From Gammaproteobacteria bacterium (GTDB lineage: Bacteria; Pseudomonadota; Gammaproteobacteria; Chromatiales; Chromatiaceae), in contig JAUXGQ010000105.1 of assembly GCA_030621975.1 (NCBI GenBank), positions 1 to 6,290 on the forward strand: a stretch of 6,290 nucleotides of DNA, in the 5' to 3' direction. Every line of letters starts with the position of its first letter. Within the stretch, counting starts at the first letter, position 1. Positions 1-5,053 of the stretch are shown piece by piece. The notes under the pieces were generated by a model, which was given only the letters and a program-made list of their open reading frames with translations, made no database searches and was not told the DNA's origin. Both the position numbers and the translations under genes were made by a program.

Positions 1-535
1 ACCTGGAACCGGCGCGGCCTTCGAGCGGCTCCGCGCCACCGGTGTCGAGCGCATCTACCTGGTCTCCGGGGACGAGCGGCCGGTGGCCGAGGCGTTGAGT
101 CGGCAACTGGGATTGGACGCGTGCCACGCGGAGTTGTTGCCCGAGGACAAGGCCCGGGTGGTACGCGAAATGCGCCGCGAGGGCGGCACCCTGGTCATGG
201 TGGGCGACGGCGTGAATGACGCCCTGGCGCTGGCCGAGGCGGACATCGGCATCGCCATGGGTGCCGGCGGCTCGGAGGTGGCGATCGAGGTGGCGGATAT
301 CGCGCTGGCCGACAGCGACATTCAGAGCCTGATCTATATTCGAGACCTGAGCAGAGCGACCCTGCGCACTGCCGAGCAGAACTACTACCTCGCGGTGGGC
401 ACCAACCTGGTGGGTATCGCCCTCGGCGCGTCGGGCTGGTTGACCCCAGCCATGGGGGGCTTGATTCACATCGCCCATACCCTGGGCATTCTGTTGAACT
501 CGTCCCGCTTGCTGGCGTTCAAGAGCAAAAGATGA
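1..535 (+). CDS. Heavy-metal-translocating P1B-type ATPase, C-terminal part (5' end outside window)
   Basis: Only the last 177 residues are present; the first full codon is at 2 and the reading frame is open to the window edge. This is the end of an ATP-driven metal-ion pump of the inner membrane. Visible, numbering from the edge: the P-domain strand LVSGD (20-24), the stretch LLPEDKARVV typical of P1B pumps, the Mg-binding hinge motif GDGVNDALAL (68-77), which closes the haloacid-dehalogenase-like P domain, then two C-terminal hydrophobic segments at roughly 128-146 and 150-170. The phosphorylated DKTG aspartate, the CPC-type membrane motif and any N-terminal metal-binding domain lie upstream and cannot be checked. 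The last membrane segment reads HIAHTLGILLNSSRLL. It lacks the MxxSS of Cu pumps and resembles the H-x3-T-L-x4-N-x2-R-L pattern of other P1B groups, so the metal is not assignable. It ends with TGA, 53 nt before the next gene on the same strand. Confidence 0.93.
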   Translation, partial: PGTGAAFERLRATGVERIYLVSGDERPVAEALSRQLGLDACHAELLPEDKARVVREMRREGGTLVMVGDGVNDALALAEADIGIAMGAGGSEVAIEVADIALADSDIQSLIYIRDLSRATLRTAEQNYYLAVGTNLVGIALGASGWLTPAMGGLIHIAHTLGILLNSSRLLAFKSKR

Positions 536-571
536 GGTGCATTGTATTGAATTCCGTTACACCATCCGTCT

Positions 572-582
572 CTCCGCGGGAG
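572..582 (+). promoter_or_regulatory. Shine-Dalgarno (GGAG) of the Nudix gene, within a short possible hairpin
   Basis: GGAG at 579-582 lies 6 nt before the GTG start at 589 and supports that start. CTCC at 572-575 is its exact complement across a 3-nt loop, so the site could be partly masked in the mRNA. A 4-bp stem is weak and may be chance. The site supports the start choice more than it supports regulation. Confidence 0.4.
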
Positions 583-588
583 TAGGGA

Positions 589-1218
589 GTGAACGATCGA
601 ACGCTCGCTTCACCATCTCTGACCCGCGACTGGCTGATTAAACGTTTTCGGGATGCGCCACTGACCCAAAGGTCTATGCGGGGGGATCACAGCCTCAGCG
701 CCCACCCGAGCCCCGAAGCACCGCTGGTACCGGCGGCGGTGCTGGTGCCCATCGTCGACCGTGCGCAAGGACTGACCATCCTGCTGACGCGGCGCACCGA
801 CCACCTGGACAATCATGCGGGCCAGATCAGCTTTCCCGGTGGCCGGGTGGAACCCGGTGACCGGACCCCTGACGATGCGGCGCTCAGGGAGACCCGGGAG
901 GAAATCGGGCTTGCCAGCGATCGCTTGGAGATCCTGGGTCGTCTCGGTCGCTATCTGACCCGGACCGGCTTTTCCGTGACGCCTTTAGTGGGAATCGTGT
1001 CGCCGCCGGTGCAATTCGATCCCGACCCCTTCGAGGTCGCCGAGATATTCGAGGTGCCGCTGGACTTCGTCCTGAACCCAAGCCACCACCAACGCCTTCG
1101 GCGCCGTTTCGAGGGGCGTGAGTATGAGTTCTACGCCATCCCCTGGGGAGATTATTTTATCTGGGGCGCCACCGCGGGGATGCTGGTCAATCTCTGTGAG
1201 TTTCTCAGCCGGCCCTGA
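589..1218 (+). CDS. nudL: Nudix hydrolase, CoA pyrophosphatase (NudL/YeaB-like, UPF0035 family)
   Basis: A 209-residue protein of the Nudix family that is expected to split CoA and its derivatives into 3',5'-ADP and (acyl)phosphopantetheine in the cytoplasm, using divalent metal. The diagnostic family signature LLTRRTDHLDNHAGQISFPGG occupies about residues 65-85 and runs into the Nudix box at 84-108. The box ends in ALRETREEIGL, where E101, E104 and E105 are the expected metal ligands. The box has the spacing GG-x5-D-x8-RE seen in E. coli NudL as I recall it, rather than the canonical G-x5-E-x7-RE. The C-terminal YFIWGATAGML (189-199) also matches NudL. The start is GTG, chosen because GGAG lies 6 nt upstream and because the length suits the family (E. 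coli about 190 aa). The first ~45 residues are variable and lack recognisable motifs. It may be co-transcribed with the upstream ATPase gene. The exact substrate is inferred from the family. Confidence 0.92.
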   Translation: MNDRTLASPSLTRDWLIKRFRDAPLTQRSMRGDHSLSAHPSPEAPLVPAAVLVPIVDRAQGLTILLTRRTDHLDNHAGQISFPGGRVEPGDRTPDDAALRETREEIGLASDRLEILGRLGRYLTRTGFSVTPLVGIVSPPVQFDPDPFEVAEIFEVPLDFVLNPSHHQRLRRRFEGREYEFYAIPWGDYFIWGATAGMLVNLCEFLSRP

Positions 1219-1226
1219 AAGAACGA

Positions 1227-1240
1227 TTGTCAAATGACAA
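1227..1240. repeat. Short perfect inverted repeat after the Nudix gene
   Basis: TTGTCA at 1227-1232 and TGACAA at 1235-1240 are exact complements separated by AA, starting 9 nt after the nudL stop. The tight loop and missing T-tract make it unlike an intrinsic terminator. It could be a small hairpin in the 3' UTR or a dyad binding site. No function is assigned. Confidence 0.3.
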
Positions 1241-1271
1241 CCTGAGTGCCATGCGCCTGGCCCGACCGTTT

Positions 1272-1290
1272 ACGCCTCCCTTGGCGTTTT
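1272..1290 (+). terminator. Candidate weak intrinsic terminator of the Nudix gene
   Basis: ACGCC (1272-1276) and GGCGT (1283-1287) can form a 5-bp stem with a 6-nt loop. The T of GGCGT and the next three bases give four Ts. It lies 54 nt past the nudL stop, just before the first repeat pair. The stem is short and the T-tract is short, so termination would be inefficient; the strong hairpins that follow may assist. Confidence 0.35.
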
Positions 1291-1291
1291 C

Positions 1292-1362
1292 CCGTAGGAG
1301 CCCGCTTGCGGGCGAACTGTGCGCCGCTCGAACCATGTTCGCCCGCAAGCGGGCTCCTACGG
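1292..1362. repeat. REP-like inverted pair, family A, copy 1
   Basis: Two arms of 25 bp, 1292-1316 and 1338-1362, are perfect reverse complements around a 21-nt spacer. Each arm, read outside-in, starts with GTAG and then carries its own small palindrome GCCCGCTTGCGGGC (6-bp stem, TT at the centre). GTAG followed by an imperfect palindrome is the known layout of REP sequences mobilised by RAYT (Y1 HUH) transposases, and two REPs in inverted orientation form a REPIN/BIME. A second copy sits at 4868-4934 with the same spacer length. It lies in the convergent gap between nudL and the SirB2 gene, where it could also act as a bidirectional transcript end or protect 3' ends. Confidence 0.88.
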
Positions 1363-1373
1363 ATTGACGCACA

Positions 1374-1451
1374 TGTAGGCTGGGGCTTGCCCCAGCTTTG
1401 CTGTGTATCGGATCGCGAAACGAAGAGCCGGGGCAAGCCCCAGCCTTCTAC
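1374..1451. repeat. REP-like inverted pair, family B, copy 1
   Basis: The left arm (1374-1400) holds GTAG plus the palindrome GCTGGGGCTTGCCCCAGC (8-bp stem, TT centre). The right arm (1421-1451) is its imperfect reverse complement, with two extra bases after GTAG and one substitution in the palindrome. A related element with a similar central spacer (TTTGCTG ... AAGAGC) lies at 6184-6260. The outer end of the right arm, read on the minus strand, is GTAG, whose TAG is the stop codon of the SirB2 gene at 1448-1450. The element starts only 12 nt after family A copy 1, so the two families are stacked in this convergent gap. Confidence 0.82.
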
Positions 1452-1837
1452 GACAAAGCATAGGGCAACGGATTGCGGCTCAGGGCCACGGCGAGGATAT
1501 AGGCGAAGGTTGCGATAGCCAGCAGGGCCGCGACGCGGCGATGCTGGACGGTGCGCCCGCGTTTCAGGGCCAGGCTGCCGAAAACGATGTAGGCGAGGAG
1601 GGCGAGCAGCTTGGCCGTCAGCCAGCCATTGGCGAGAGGATACTGGTGGGTCAATACCGCGAGGGTGATGCCGGAGATGAGCAGCAGGCTGTCATTGACG
1701 TGCGGAATGACCTTGACGACCCGGTGCTGCAACCGGGGGGATGCCTGGAGCATCCAGACGACACGCAGGAGAAACAGTGCCGAGGTGATGAACACGGTAC
1801 CGAGATGCAGCGACTTGATCAGGAAATAGGTGGACAT
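1448..1837 (-). CDS. SirB2 family membrane protein
   Basis: A 129-residue, almost wholly hydrophobic protein with four predicted membrane helices at about residues 4-26, 44-66, 71-92 and 101-120. Family-typical stretches are visible: the opening MSTYFLIKSLHLGTVF, SALFLLRVVWML, KVIPHVNDSLLL (43-54), WLTAKLLALLAYIVFG (72-87) and ALKRGRT (90-96). SirB2 proteins are inner-membrane proteins of unknown biochemical role; the name comes from an old Shigella invasion-regulator locus and does not imply virulence here. ATG at 1837 was chosen because the family begins there. An open frame continues to 1918, but it lies in the end of trmO and encodes no SirB2-like sequence. It starts 5 nt after the trmO stop and is the last gene of the minus-strand unit. 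Its stop codon TAG is part of a REP-like element, so the last few residues may be altered compared with relatives. Confidence 0.9.
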   Translation of the reverse strand: MSTYFLIKSLHLGTVFITSALFLLRVVWMLQASPRLQHRVVKVIPHVNDSLLLISGITLAVLTHQYPLANGWLTAKLLALLAYIVFGSLALKRGRTVQHRRVAALLAIATFAYILAVALSRNPLPYALS

Positions 1838-1842
1838 ACCGC

Positions 1843-2556
1843 TTACGACTGAATGGGTTGAATCGAGGTCACTCGGGTGTATCCCTGGTCCAGGGTCCAA
1901 CGTAGATTGATGTCGCACAAGTGCATTCCAAAGGATGTGCGTTGCGCGTCGTTCACCAGGTATGCCGGCCGGGGGTCCTGCTCCAACACCTGGACGATCA
2001 ACCTGCGCAGATAATCCGCCTCACCCTCGTCCAGGCTGTTCAGAAACGCTTCGGCAGGTTCGCTGAACCGGACCGTTTGCGCTCGTTCGGGTGCCAGGGG
2101 GGCGAAACTGCCCTGCGCCGATGGCAGGCTGTCTGCGTACGGAAGATAGGGCTTGATGTCCAGTACCGGCGTGCCGTCCATCATATCCACACCCTTCAGA
2201 TGCAGTCGCAGACTGTTCTCGGTGTGTTCGATGGAGAGCAGTTCTACTGCCGACATCCCCAAGGGGTTAGGGCGAAAAGGGGAGCGGCTGGCAAACACGC
2301 CCACCCGGCGGTTGCCCCCCAGACGCGGGGGCCTGACCGTGGGTTTCCACTCTTTTCGCAGGCACTGATGGAATACGAACAGGACCCACAGGTGAGAGAT
2401 ATCTTCCAGACCCTTGACCGCCTCCGGGCGGTTGTAGGGAGGCAATAGTTCCAGGCTGGCACGGGCGGCAGGCACCAGGCCGGCCTGGCGGGGGATGCCG
2501 AACTTTTCCTTGAAACAGGAATGGATAATGCCGATGGGCTCGAAGCTGAATGACAT
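1843..2556 (-). CDS. trmO: tRNA (N6-threonylcarbamoyladenosine(37)-N6)-methyltransferase TrmO (TsaA/YaeB)
   Basis: A 237-residue homologue of E. coli TrmO (formerly TsaA/YaeB), which uses SAM to methylate t6A at position 37 of ACY-decoding tRNA-Thr, giving m6t6A and improving decoding. The protein aligns along its length with what is known of the E. coli enzyme: PIGIIHSCFKEKFGIPRQ (7-24), ISHLWVLFVFHQ (53-64), RPPRLGGN (75-82), SRSPFRPNPLGMS (90-102), DGTPVLDIKPYLPYAD (127-142) and QDPRPAY (193-199). These are the conserved blocks of the SAM-binding beta-barrel domain and the C-terminal domain. ATG at 2556 fits the family start, although no strong Shine-Dalgarno is visible. It lies 10 nt after the SDR gene and 5 nt before the SirB2 gene, so it is probably translated from the same message. 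All key blocks are intact. Confidence 0.96.
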   Translation of the reverse strand: MSFSFEPIGIIHSCFKEKFGIPRQAGLVPAARASLELLPPYNRPEAVKGLEDISHLWVLFVFHQCLRKEWKPTVRPPRLGGNRRVGVFASRSPFRPNPLGMSAVELLSIEHTENSLRLHLKGVDMMDGTPVLDIKPYLPYADSLPSAQGSFAPLAPERAQTVRFSEPAEAFLNSLDEGEADYLRRLIVQVLEQDPRPAYLVNDAQRTSFGMHLCDINLRWTLDQGYTRVTSIQPIQS

Positions 2557-2566
2557 GCTGATGCTG

Positions 2567-3286
2567 CTATCGCGACTTGCCGAAATCGATGACCTTCTTC
2601 AGGGGCGACAGGTTGATTTCATCGAATACCATGCCGGGGCGGGCGCCGAGCACCAGAGCCGCCGCATCGGCAACCTCCTGGGGCCGGATGAAGTTTTCTT
2701 CCTCCGCTCCCGGGCGAAAATCCAGATCCGCATAGAATTCGGTGGCCACCATGCCGGGGTTGATAAGGCAGACCCTGACATGGCTGTTGGCGCATTCCCT
2801 GCGCAGCGACTGGGCGAATCCGCGCAAGGCGAATTTTGCGGCCGAGTAAACCGCCCCCTTGGGGCCGCCGGCGAGGGCCGCCTCCGAACCCATCAGGATC
2901 AGGTCGCCGTGGCGCTTGCGTTTCAGAAGCGGCAGAAAGGTTCTCGTGACATAGAGGTGCTGTACGAGATTGACGTCGATCATCTCGCGGATCTGCTGGT
3001 AGGAGAACTCCTCCAGGGAGCCGAATCTGCCCATGCCCGCACAGCAGACGATGCCGTCGATATCGGGAAATCGGGTGGCTACCGCCTTCAGCCGCTCGGG
3101 GAGCTCATCGATCAGGGCGAGATCGATAACCAGGGTTTCCAGTCCATCGGGGCGCCCGGTCCAAGTGCTGAAATCCCGCCCGATCCCGACCACGCGTGCG
3201 CCCCGGCTCAGCAGGTGCTCGGCGATGGCCCGGCCTATGCCGCGGCTGGCGCCGGTCACAAGAATGCGGCGGTCAGCCAGATTCAC
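2567..3286 (-). CDS. Classical short-chain dehydrogenase/reductase (SDR), NAD(P)-dependent
   Basis: A 239-residue Rossmann-fold oxidoreductase of the classical SDR class. Visible: the cofactor-binding TGASRGIG (11-18), CCAG at 81-84 in place of the usual NNAG, and the full tetrad N106, S134, Y147 and K151 (YSAAK), followed by INPGMVATEF (175-184). R34-like basic residues after strand 2 are not clear enough to choose NADP over NAD, although the R15 in TGASRGIG favours NADP in many relatives. The substrate cannot be read from the sequence. The start is GTG at 3286; it overlaps the upstream nucleosidase stop by 4 nt (GTGA), the arrangement typical of translational coupling. The protein could be a 3-oxoacyl-ACP reductase-like enzyme or a sepiapterin-type SDR; no specific pathway gene is adjacent. 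Confidence 0.93.
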   Translation of the reverse strand: MNLADRRILVTGASRGIGRAIAEHLLSRGARVVGIGRDFSTWTGRPDGLETLVIDLALIDELPERLKAVATRFPDIDGIVCCAGMGRFGSLEEFSYQQIREMIDVNLVQHLYVTRTFLPLLKRKRHGDLILMGSEAALAGGPKGAVYSAAKFALRGFAQSLRRECANSHVRVCLINPGMVATEFYADLDFRPGAEEENFIRPQEVADAAALVLGARPGMVFDEINLSPLKKVIDFGKSR

Positions 3287-3888
3287 AGCGTCGCCCGTAC
3301 ATCATTGAGATATTGCAGCAAGAGCGCCAGGGTGTGCTGTTGTTGGGCGATCCACGCGCTTACCCGTTTCCCGTTGATAGCCCGCGCAGGGCTGTGCTGG
3401 TTGTCTGAGACGATCTTGAAACAGTGTACCAGTTCCGGTCTCGTAAAGCGGCGCGCCGTCGGCAAGAACCCCGAGGCCTCCATGTCGAACGCCCCCGGCT
3501 GCCCATAATCGAAGGTCGGTTGGTCGACGGTGATCAGGCTCATGGTACGCAACGGTAGATCGACCATCAGCGGTGGACGCCATTGGCACCCGCTGGCGGC
3601 ATCGGTGACGCTGTGGGCGAGCAGGGCCTCCCCGGTCGGCAGATCCCTGTGTCCCGCGATGCCCAGGTTGATCCAGATCGGTTTGTCCTGCGCACTGTCC
3701 AGCCCATGCAGGAACTCCGTGGCGGCGGCCGCGGCGGCCTTGCCGATCCCCGAAACCACCAGGGAGACCGACCCGCTCCGATAGACCGGAAAATCCCCAT
3801 GCGGGGCGAGGCGCTTGAGTTGGAAGAAGGCTACAACGGGCTTTGCCTCGGCGGGCAGCGCGACCACGAAGTTGACCGGTGACGGCAT
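3283..3888 (-). CDS. MTA/SAH nucleosidase-like protein (PNP/UDP phosphorylase superfamily)
   Basis: A 201-residue protein with the nucleoside phosphorylase/nucleosidase fold. Near the N-terminus VVALPAEAKPV (8-18) contains E14, at the place of the catalytic acid of MTA/SAH nucleosidases. VVSGIGKAAAAAAT (44-57) and INLGIAGH (73-80) are the glycine-rich core; FDMEASGF (134-141) carries the Met-Glu that binds the ribose; KIVSDN (158-163) carries the late catalytic aspartate D162. These features fit a hydrolase acting on methylthioadenosine, S-adenosylhomocysteine or a related nucleoside. The protein is shorter than the usual MTAN (about 230 aa) and diverges in its middle part, so the substrate is open. 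The start ATG at 3888 overlaps the glycosyltransferase stop by one base (TGATG). The open frame reaches 3936, but the extra 16 residues lie in the upstream gene and look unlike the family. Confidence 0.85.
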   Translation of the reverse strand: MPSPVNFVVALPAEAKPVVAFFQLKRLAPHGDFPVYRSGSVSLVVSGIGKAAAAAATEFLHGLDSAQDKPIWINLGIAGHRDLPTGEALLAHSVTDAASGCQWRPPLMVDLPLRTMSLITVDQPTFDYGQPGAFDMEASGFLPTARRFTRPELVHCFKIVSDNQHSPARAINGKRVSAWIAQQQHTLALLLQYLNDVRATL

Positions 3889-4736
3889 CAATGGGCGACC
3901 CCCAAACGGTCCCGCAGCGCCTGATACTTCAGCCACTTTTCCTGATAGCGCAAGGCCGGTTCGGTATGCTGCCTTTTTCGGGCCCCCTGGGCCAGGATGC
4001 CGGTTTTGTGGATCAGCATTTCCGCGACCGCGATCCGGTCACCCGGGGAAAGCCCCGGCGTATCGATGATCTTTTCCAAGGCCTGAATGCGGAACCGGTC
4101 CATCCCCCAGTAGCGCCGGGAGAGTTGGTCCCGGTGGCCGCCGTGCTTGACGATCATGGGCTTTTCCAGGAACAGCACCGGATGCCGGGCGCAGATGCGC
4201 AGCCACAGATCATAGTCTTCGCAGGCCGGCAGGGATTCATCGAAGAGGCCGATCTCATCGAACAGCGAGCGCTGGATCATCACGGACGACGGGGAGATGA
4301 CACACAATGGCAGACATTGCCGGAAGATATGGCCACCGTTCTTGGCATGCTTTTTCATGGCGTTTACCCGCACACCGTTGCGTATCCATATCTCCTCGGT
4401 ATGACAGATCCGGTGGTCCGGGTGCTCGGACAGTGCCTGGACCTGGGCGGCGAGTTTGTCTGGCAGCCATTCGTCGTCCGAATCGAGAAACGCGACCCAC
4501 GCGCAGCGGGACAGCCGGATGCCCTGGTTGCGGGCATGACTGACGCCCCGGTTGTCCTGGTGGACATAGTGACAGTGCGGGTACTCGGTTCTGATCAAAC
4601 CCTCGGTATCATCCGTCGAGCCGTCATCCACCACCAGCACCTCGGCAGGCGCATGGGTTTGACCGAATACCGACCCGAGGGCGCGCTCCAGGGTGTGCGC
4701 CCGATCATGGGTCGGAATGATGACGGATATGTCCAC
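3888..4736 (-). CDS. Family 2 (GT-A fold) glycosyltransferase
   Basis: A 282-residue cytoplasmic or membrane-associated GT2 enzyme transferring a sugar from a nucleotide-sugar donor. Visible in order: DISVIIPTHDRAHTLERAL (2-20), EVLVVDDGSTDDT (32-44) for nucleotide binding, NRGVSHARNQGI (62-73), the metal-binding DxD-type motif FLDSDDEW (83-90), and FDESLPACEDYDLWLR (165-180), whose ED is the usual position of the catalytic base. No transmembrane helix is visible, and the C-terminal ~80 residues are charged and lack known motifs. Acceptor and sugar are unknown; no polysaccharide, LPS or O-antigen genes are nearby, so it stands apart from a typical glycan cluster. The start GTG at 4736 gives the canonical GT2 opening and there is no better in-frame start upstream. 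It is the first gene of the minus-strand unit, and a candidate promoter lies 30-58 nt upstream. Confidence 0.93.
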   Translation of the reverse strand: MDISVIIPTHDRAHTLERALGSVFGQTHAPAEVLVVDDGSTDDTEGLIRTEYPHCHYVHQDNRGVSHARNQGIRLSRCAWVAFLDSDDEWLPDKLAAQVQALSEHPDHRICHTEEIWIRNGVRVNAMKKHAKNGGHIFRQCLPLCVISPSSVMIQRSLFDEIGLFDESLPACEDYDLWLRICARHPVLFLEKPMIVKHGGHRDQLSRRYWGMDRFRIQALEKIIDTPGLSPGDRIAVAEMLIHKTGILAQGARKRQHTEPALRYQEKWLKYQALRDRLGVAH

Positions 4737-4765
4737 TACTGATTGCCTGGGATGGTTTCCGCTCC

Positions 4766-4794
4766 ATTATGGCGCGAGCCAAGCGGGATGAAAA
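4766..4794 (-). promoter_or_regulatory. Candidate sigma-70 promoter of the GT2-to-SirB2 unit
   Basis: Read on the minus strand: -35 TTTTCA (4794-4789, 4/6 to consensus), a 17-nt spacer, and -10 CATAAT (4771-4766, 5/6). Transcription would start near 4759, about 23 nt before the GTG start of the glycosyltransferase. The location at the head of the five-gene unit and the ideal spacing support it; there is no experimental evidence. Confidence 0.5.
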
Positions 4795-4867
4795 ATATCT
4801 GTAATTATTCACCACAGAGACACAACGTTCGCCAATTCTACTTTGTTACCCCGGACAACCCCAGCCT

Positions 4868-4934
4868 GTAGGAGCCCGCTTGCGGGCGAAGGTATTTGGT
4901 ACGCCGTACTGTTCGCCCGCAAGCGGGCTCCTAC
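4868..4934. repeat. REP-like inverted pair, family A, copy 2
   Basis: Arms 4868-4890 and 4912-4934 are perfect 23-bp reverse complements and identical to the arms of copy 1, with the same 21-nt spacer length but a clearly diverged spacer. The right flank GGAT after the right-arm end is also shared with copy 1. Each arm has GTAG plus the GCCCGCTTGCGGGC palindrome. This copy lies between two divergent promoters, so it is upstream of genes on both sides, a less usual place for REP pairs than 3' ends. Confidence 0.88.
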
Positions 4935-4995
4935 GGATAGTCCGCTAGTTGCCGTATCCAAACGTGACGGGAGTCCGGTGCCCCGCAGTTCCCCG

Positions 4996-5025
4996 TTTTC
5001 TCCACTCCGCTTTGTGGTGTAGAAT
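4996..5025 (+). promoter_or_regulatory. Candidate prfB promoter
   Basis: -10 TAGAAT at 5020-5025 matches consensus at 5 of 6 positions. A poor -35 (TTTTCT, 4996-5001, 18-nt spacer) lies upstream. A start near 5032 would leave a leader of about 22 nt before the prfB ATG. The weak -35 makes this tentative; another promoter upstream of the repeat pair is possible. Confidence 0.35.
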
Positions 5026-5035
5026 CTCCGCTTTG
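5005..5035 (+). repeat. 10-bp direct repeat flanking the candidate prfB -10
   Basis: CTCCGCTTTG occurs at 5005-5014 and again at 5026-5035, exactly 21 bp apart (two helical turns), with the candidate -10 box directly before the second copy. Such phasing would suit a regulator binding one face of the helix, but it may be a chance or duplication remnant. Confidence 0.5.
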
Positions 5036-5053
5036 CTTGCGGCGGATTTCAAC

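Larger units (their letters stand above)
4737..5053. other. Divergent intergenic region between the glycosyltransferase unit and prfB
   Basis: These 317 bases contain no credible gene. From left to right they hold the minus-strand promoter candidate (4766-4794), an AT-richer stretch with ACCACAGAGACACA at 4811-4824 that resembles a kind of intergenic repeat common in proteobacteria, the family A repeat pair (4868-4934), and the candidate prfB promoter with its flanking direct repeat (4996-5035). The open frame that runs from 4949 into prfB is only the prfB frame extended upstream. Confidence 0.7.

Noticed and set aside
1292..1451. CRISPR array
   Set aside because: The repeats are inverted pairs of palindromes, two different families, with no regularly spaced direct repeats or spacers.
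1403..1852. Plus-strand open frame of 149 codons opposite SirB2
   Set aside because: It starts inside a repeat element and its translation is low-complexity and hydrophilic; SirB2 on the other strand has four membrane helices and family motifs.
1838..1918. Longer start for the SirB2 protein
   Set aside because: The extra 27 residues overlap the end of trmO in another frame and are unlike the family.
2495..3508. Plus-strand open frame of 337 codons
   Set aside because: It lies antisense to parts of trmO, the SDR and the nucleosidase, which all show intact family motifs. Its translation shows no recognisable domain and is typical of a shadow frame in GC-rich DNA.
3889..3936. Longer start for the nucleosidase
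   Set aside because: The extra 16 residues lie in the glycosyltransferase gene; ATG 3888 forms the TGATG junction and gives the family start.
3283..4736. Hopanoid gene cluster (HpnG-type nucleosidase, SDR, glycosyltransferase)
   Set aside because: The fold combination is suggestive, but no squalene-hopene cyclase, radical SAM HpnH or other hpn gene is present, and the nucleosidase motifs are closer to MTAN.
3879..4742. Plus-strand open frame of 287 codons
   Set aside because: It is the exact antisense of the GT2 gene, whose DxD and ED motifs are clear; the plus-strand protein resembles nothing known.
4949..5053. N-terminal extension of RF2 from 4949
   Set aside because: The extra residues are not RF2-like, and the ATG at 5054 begins exactly where RF2 proteins begin.
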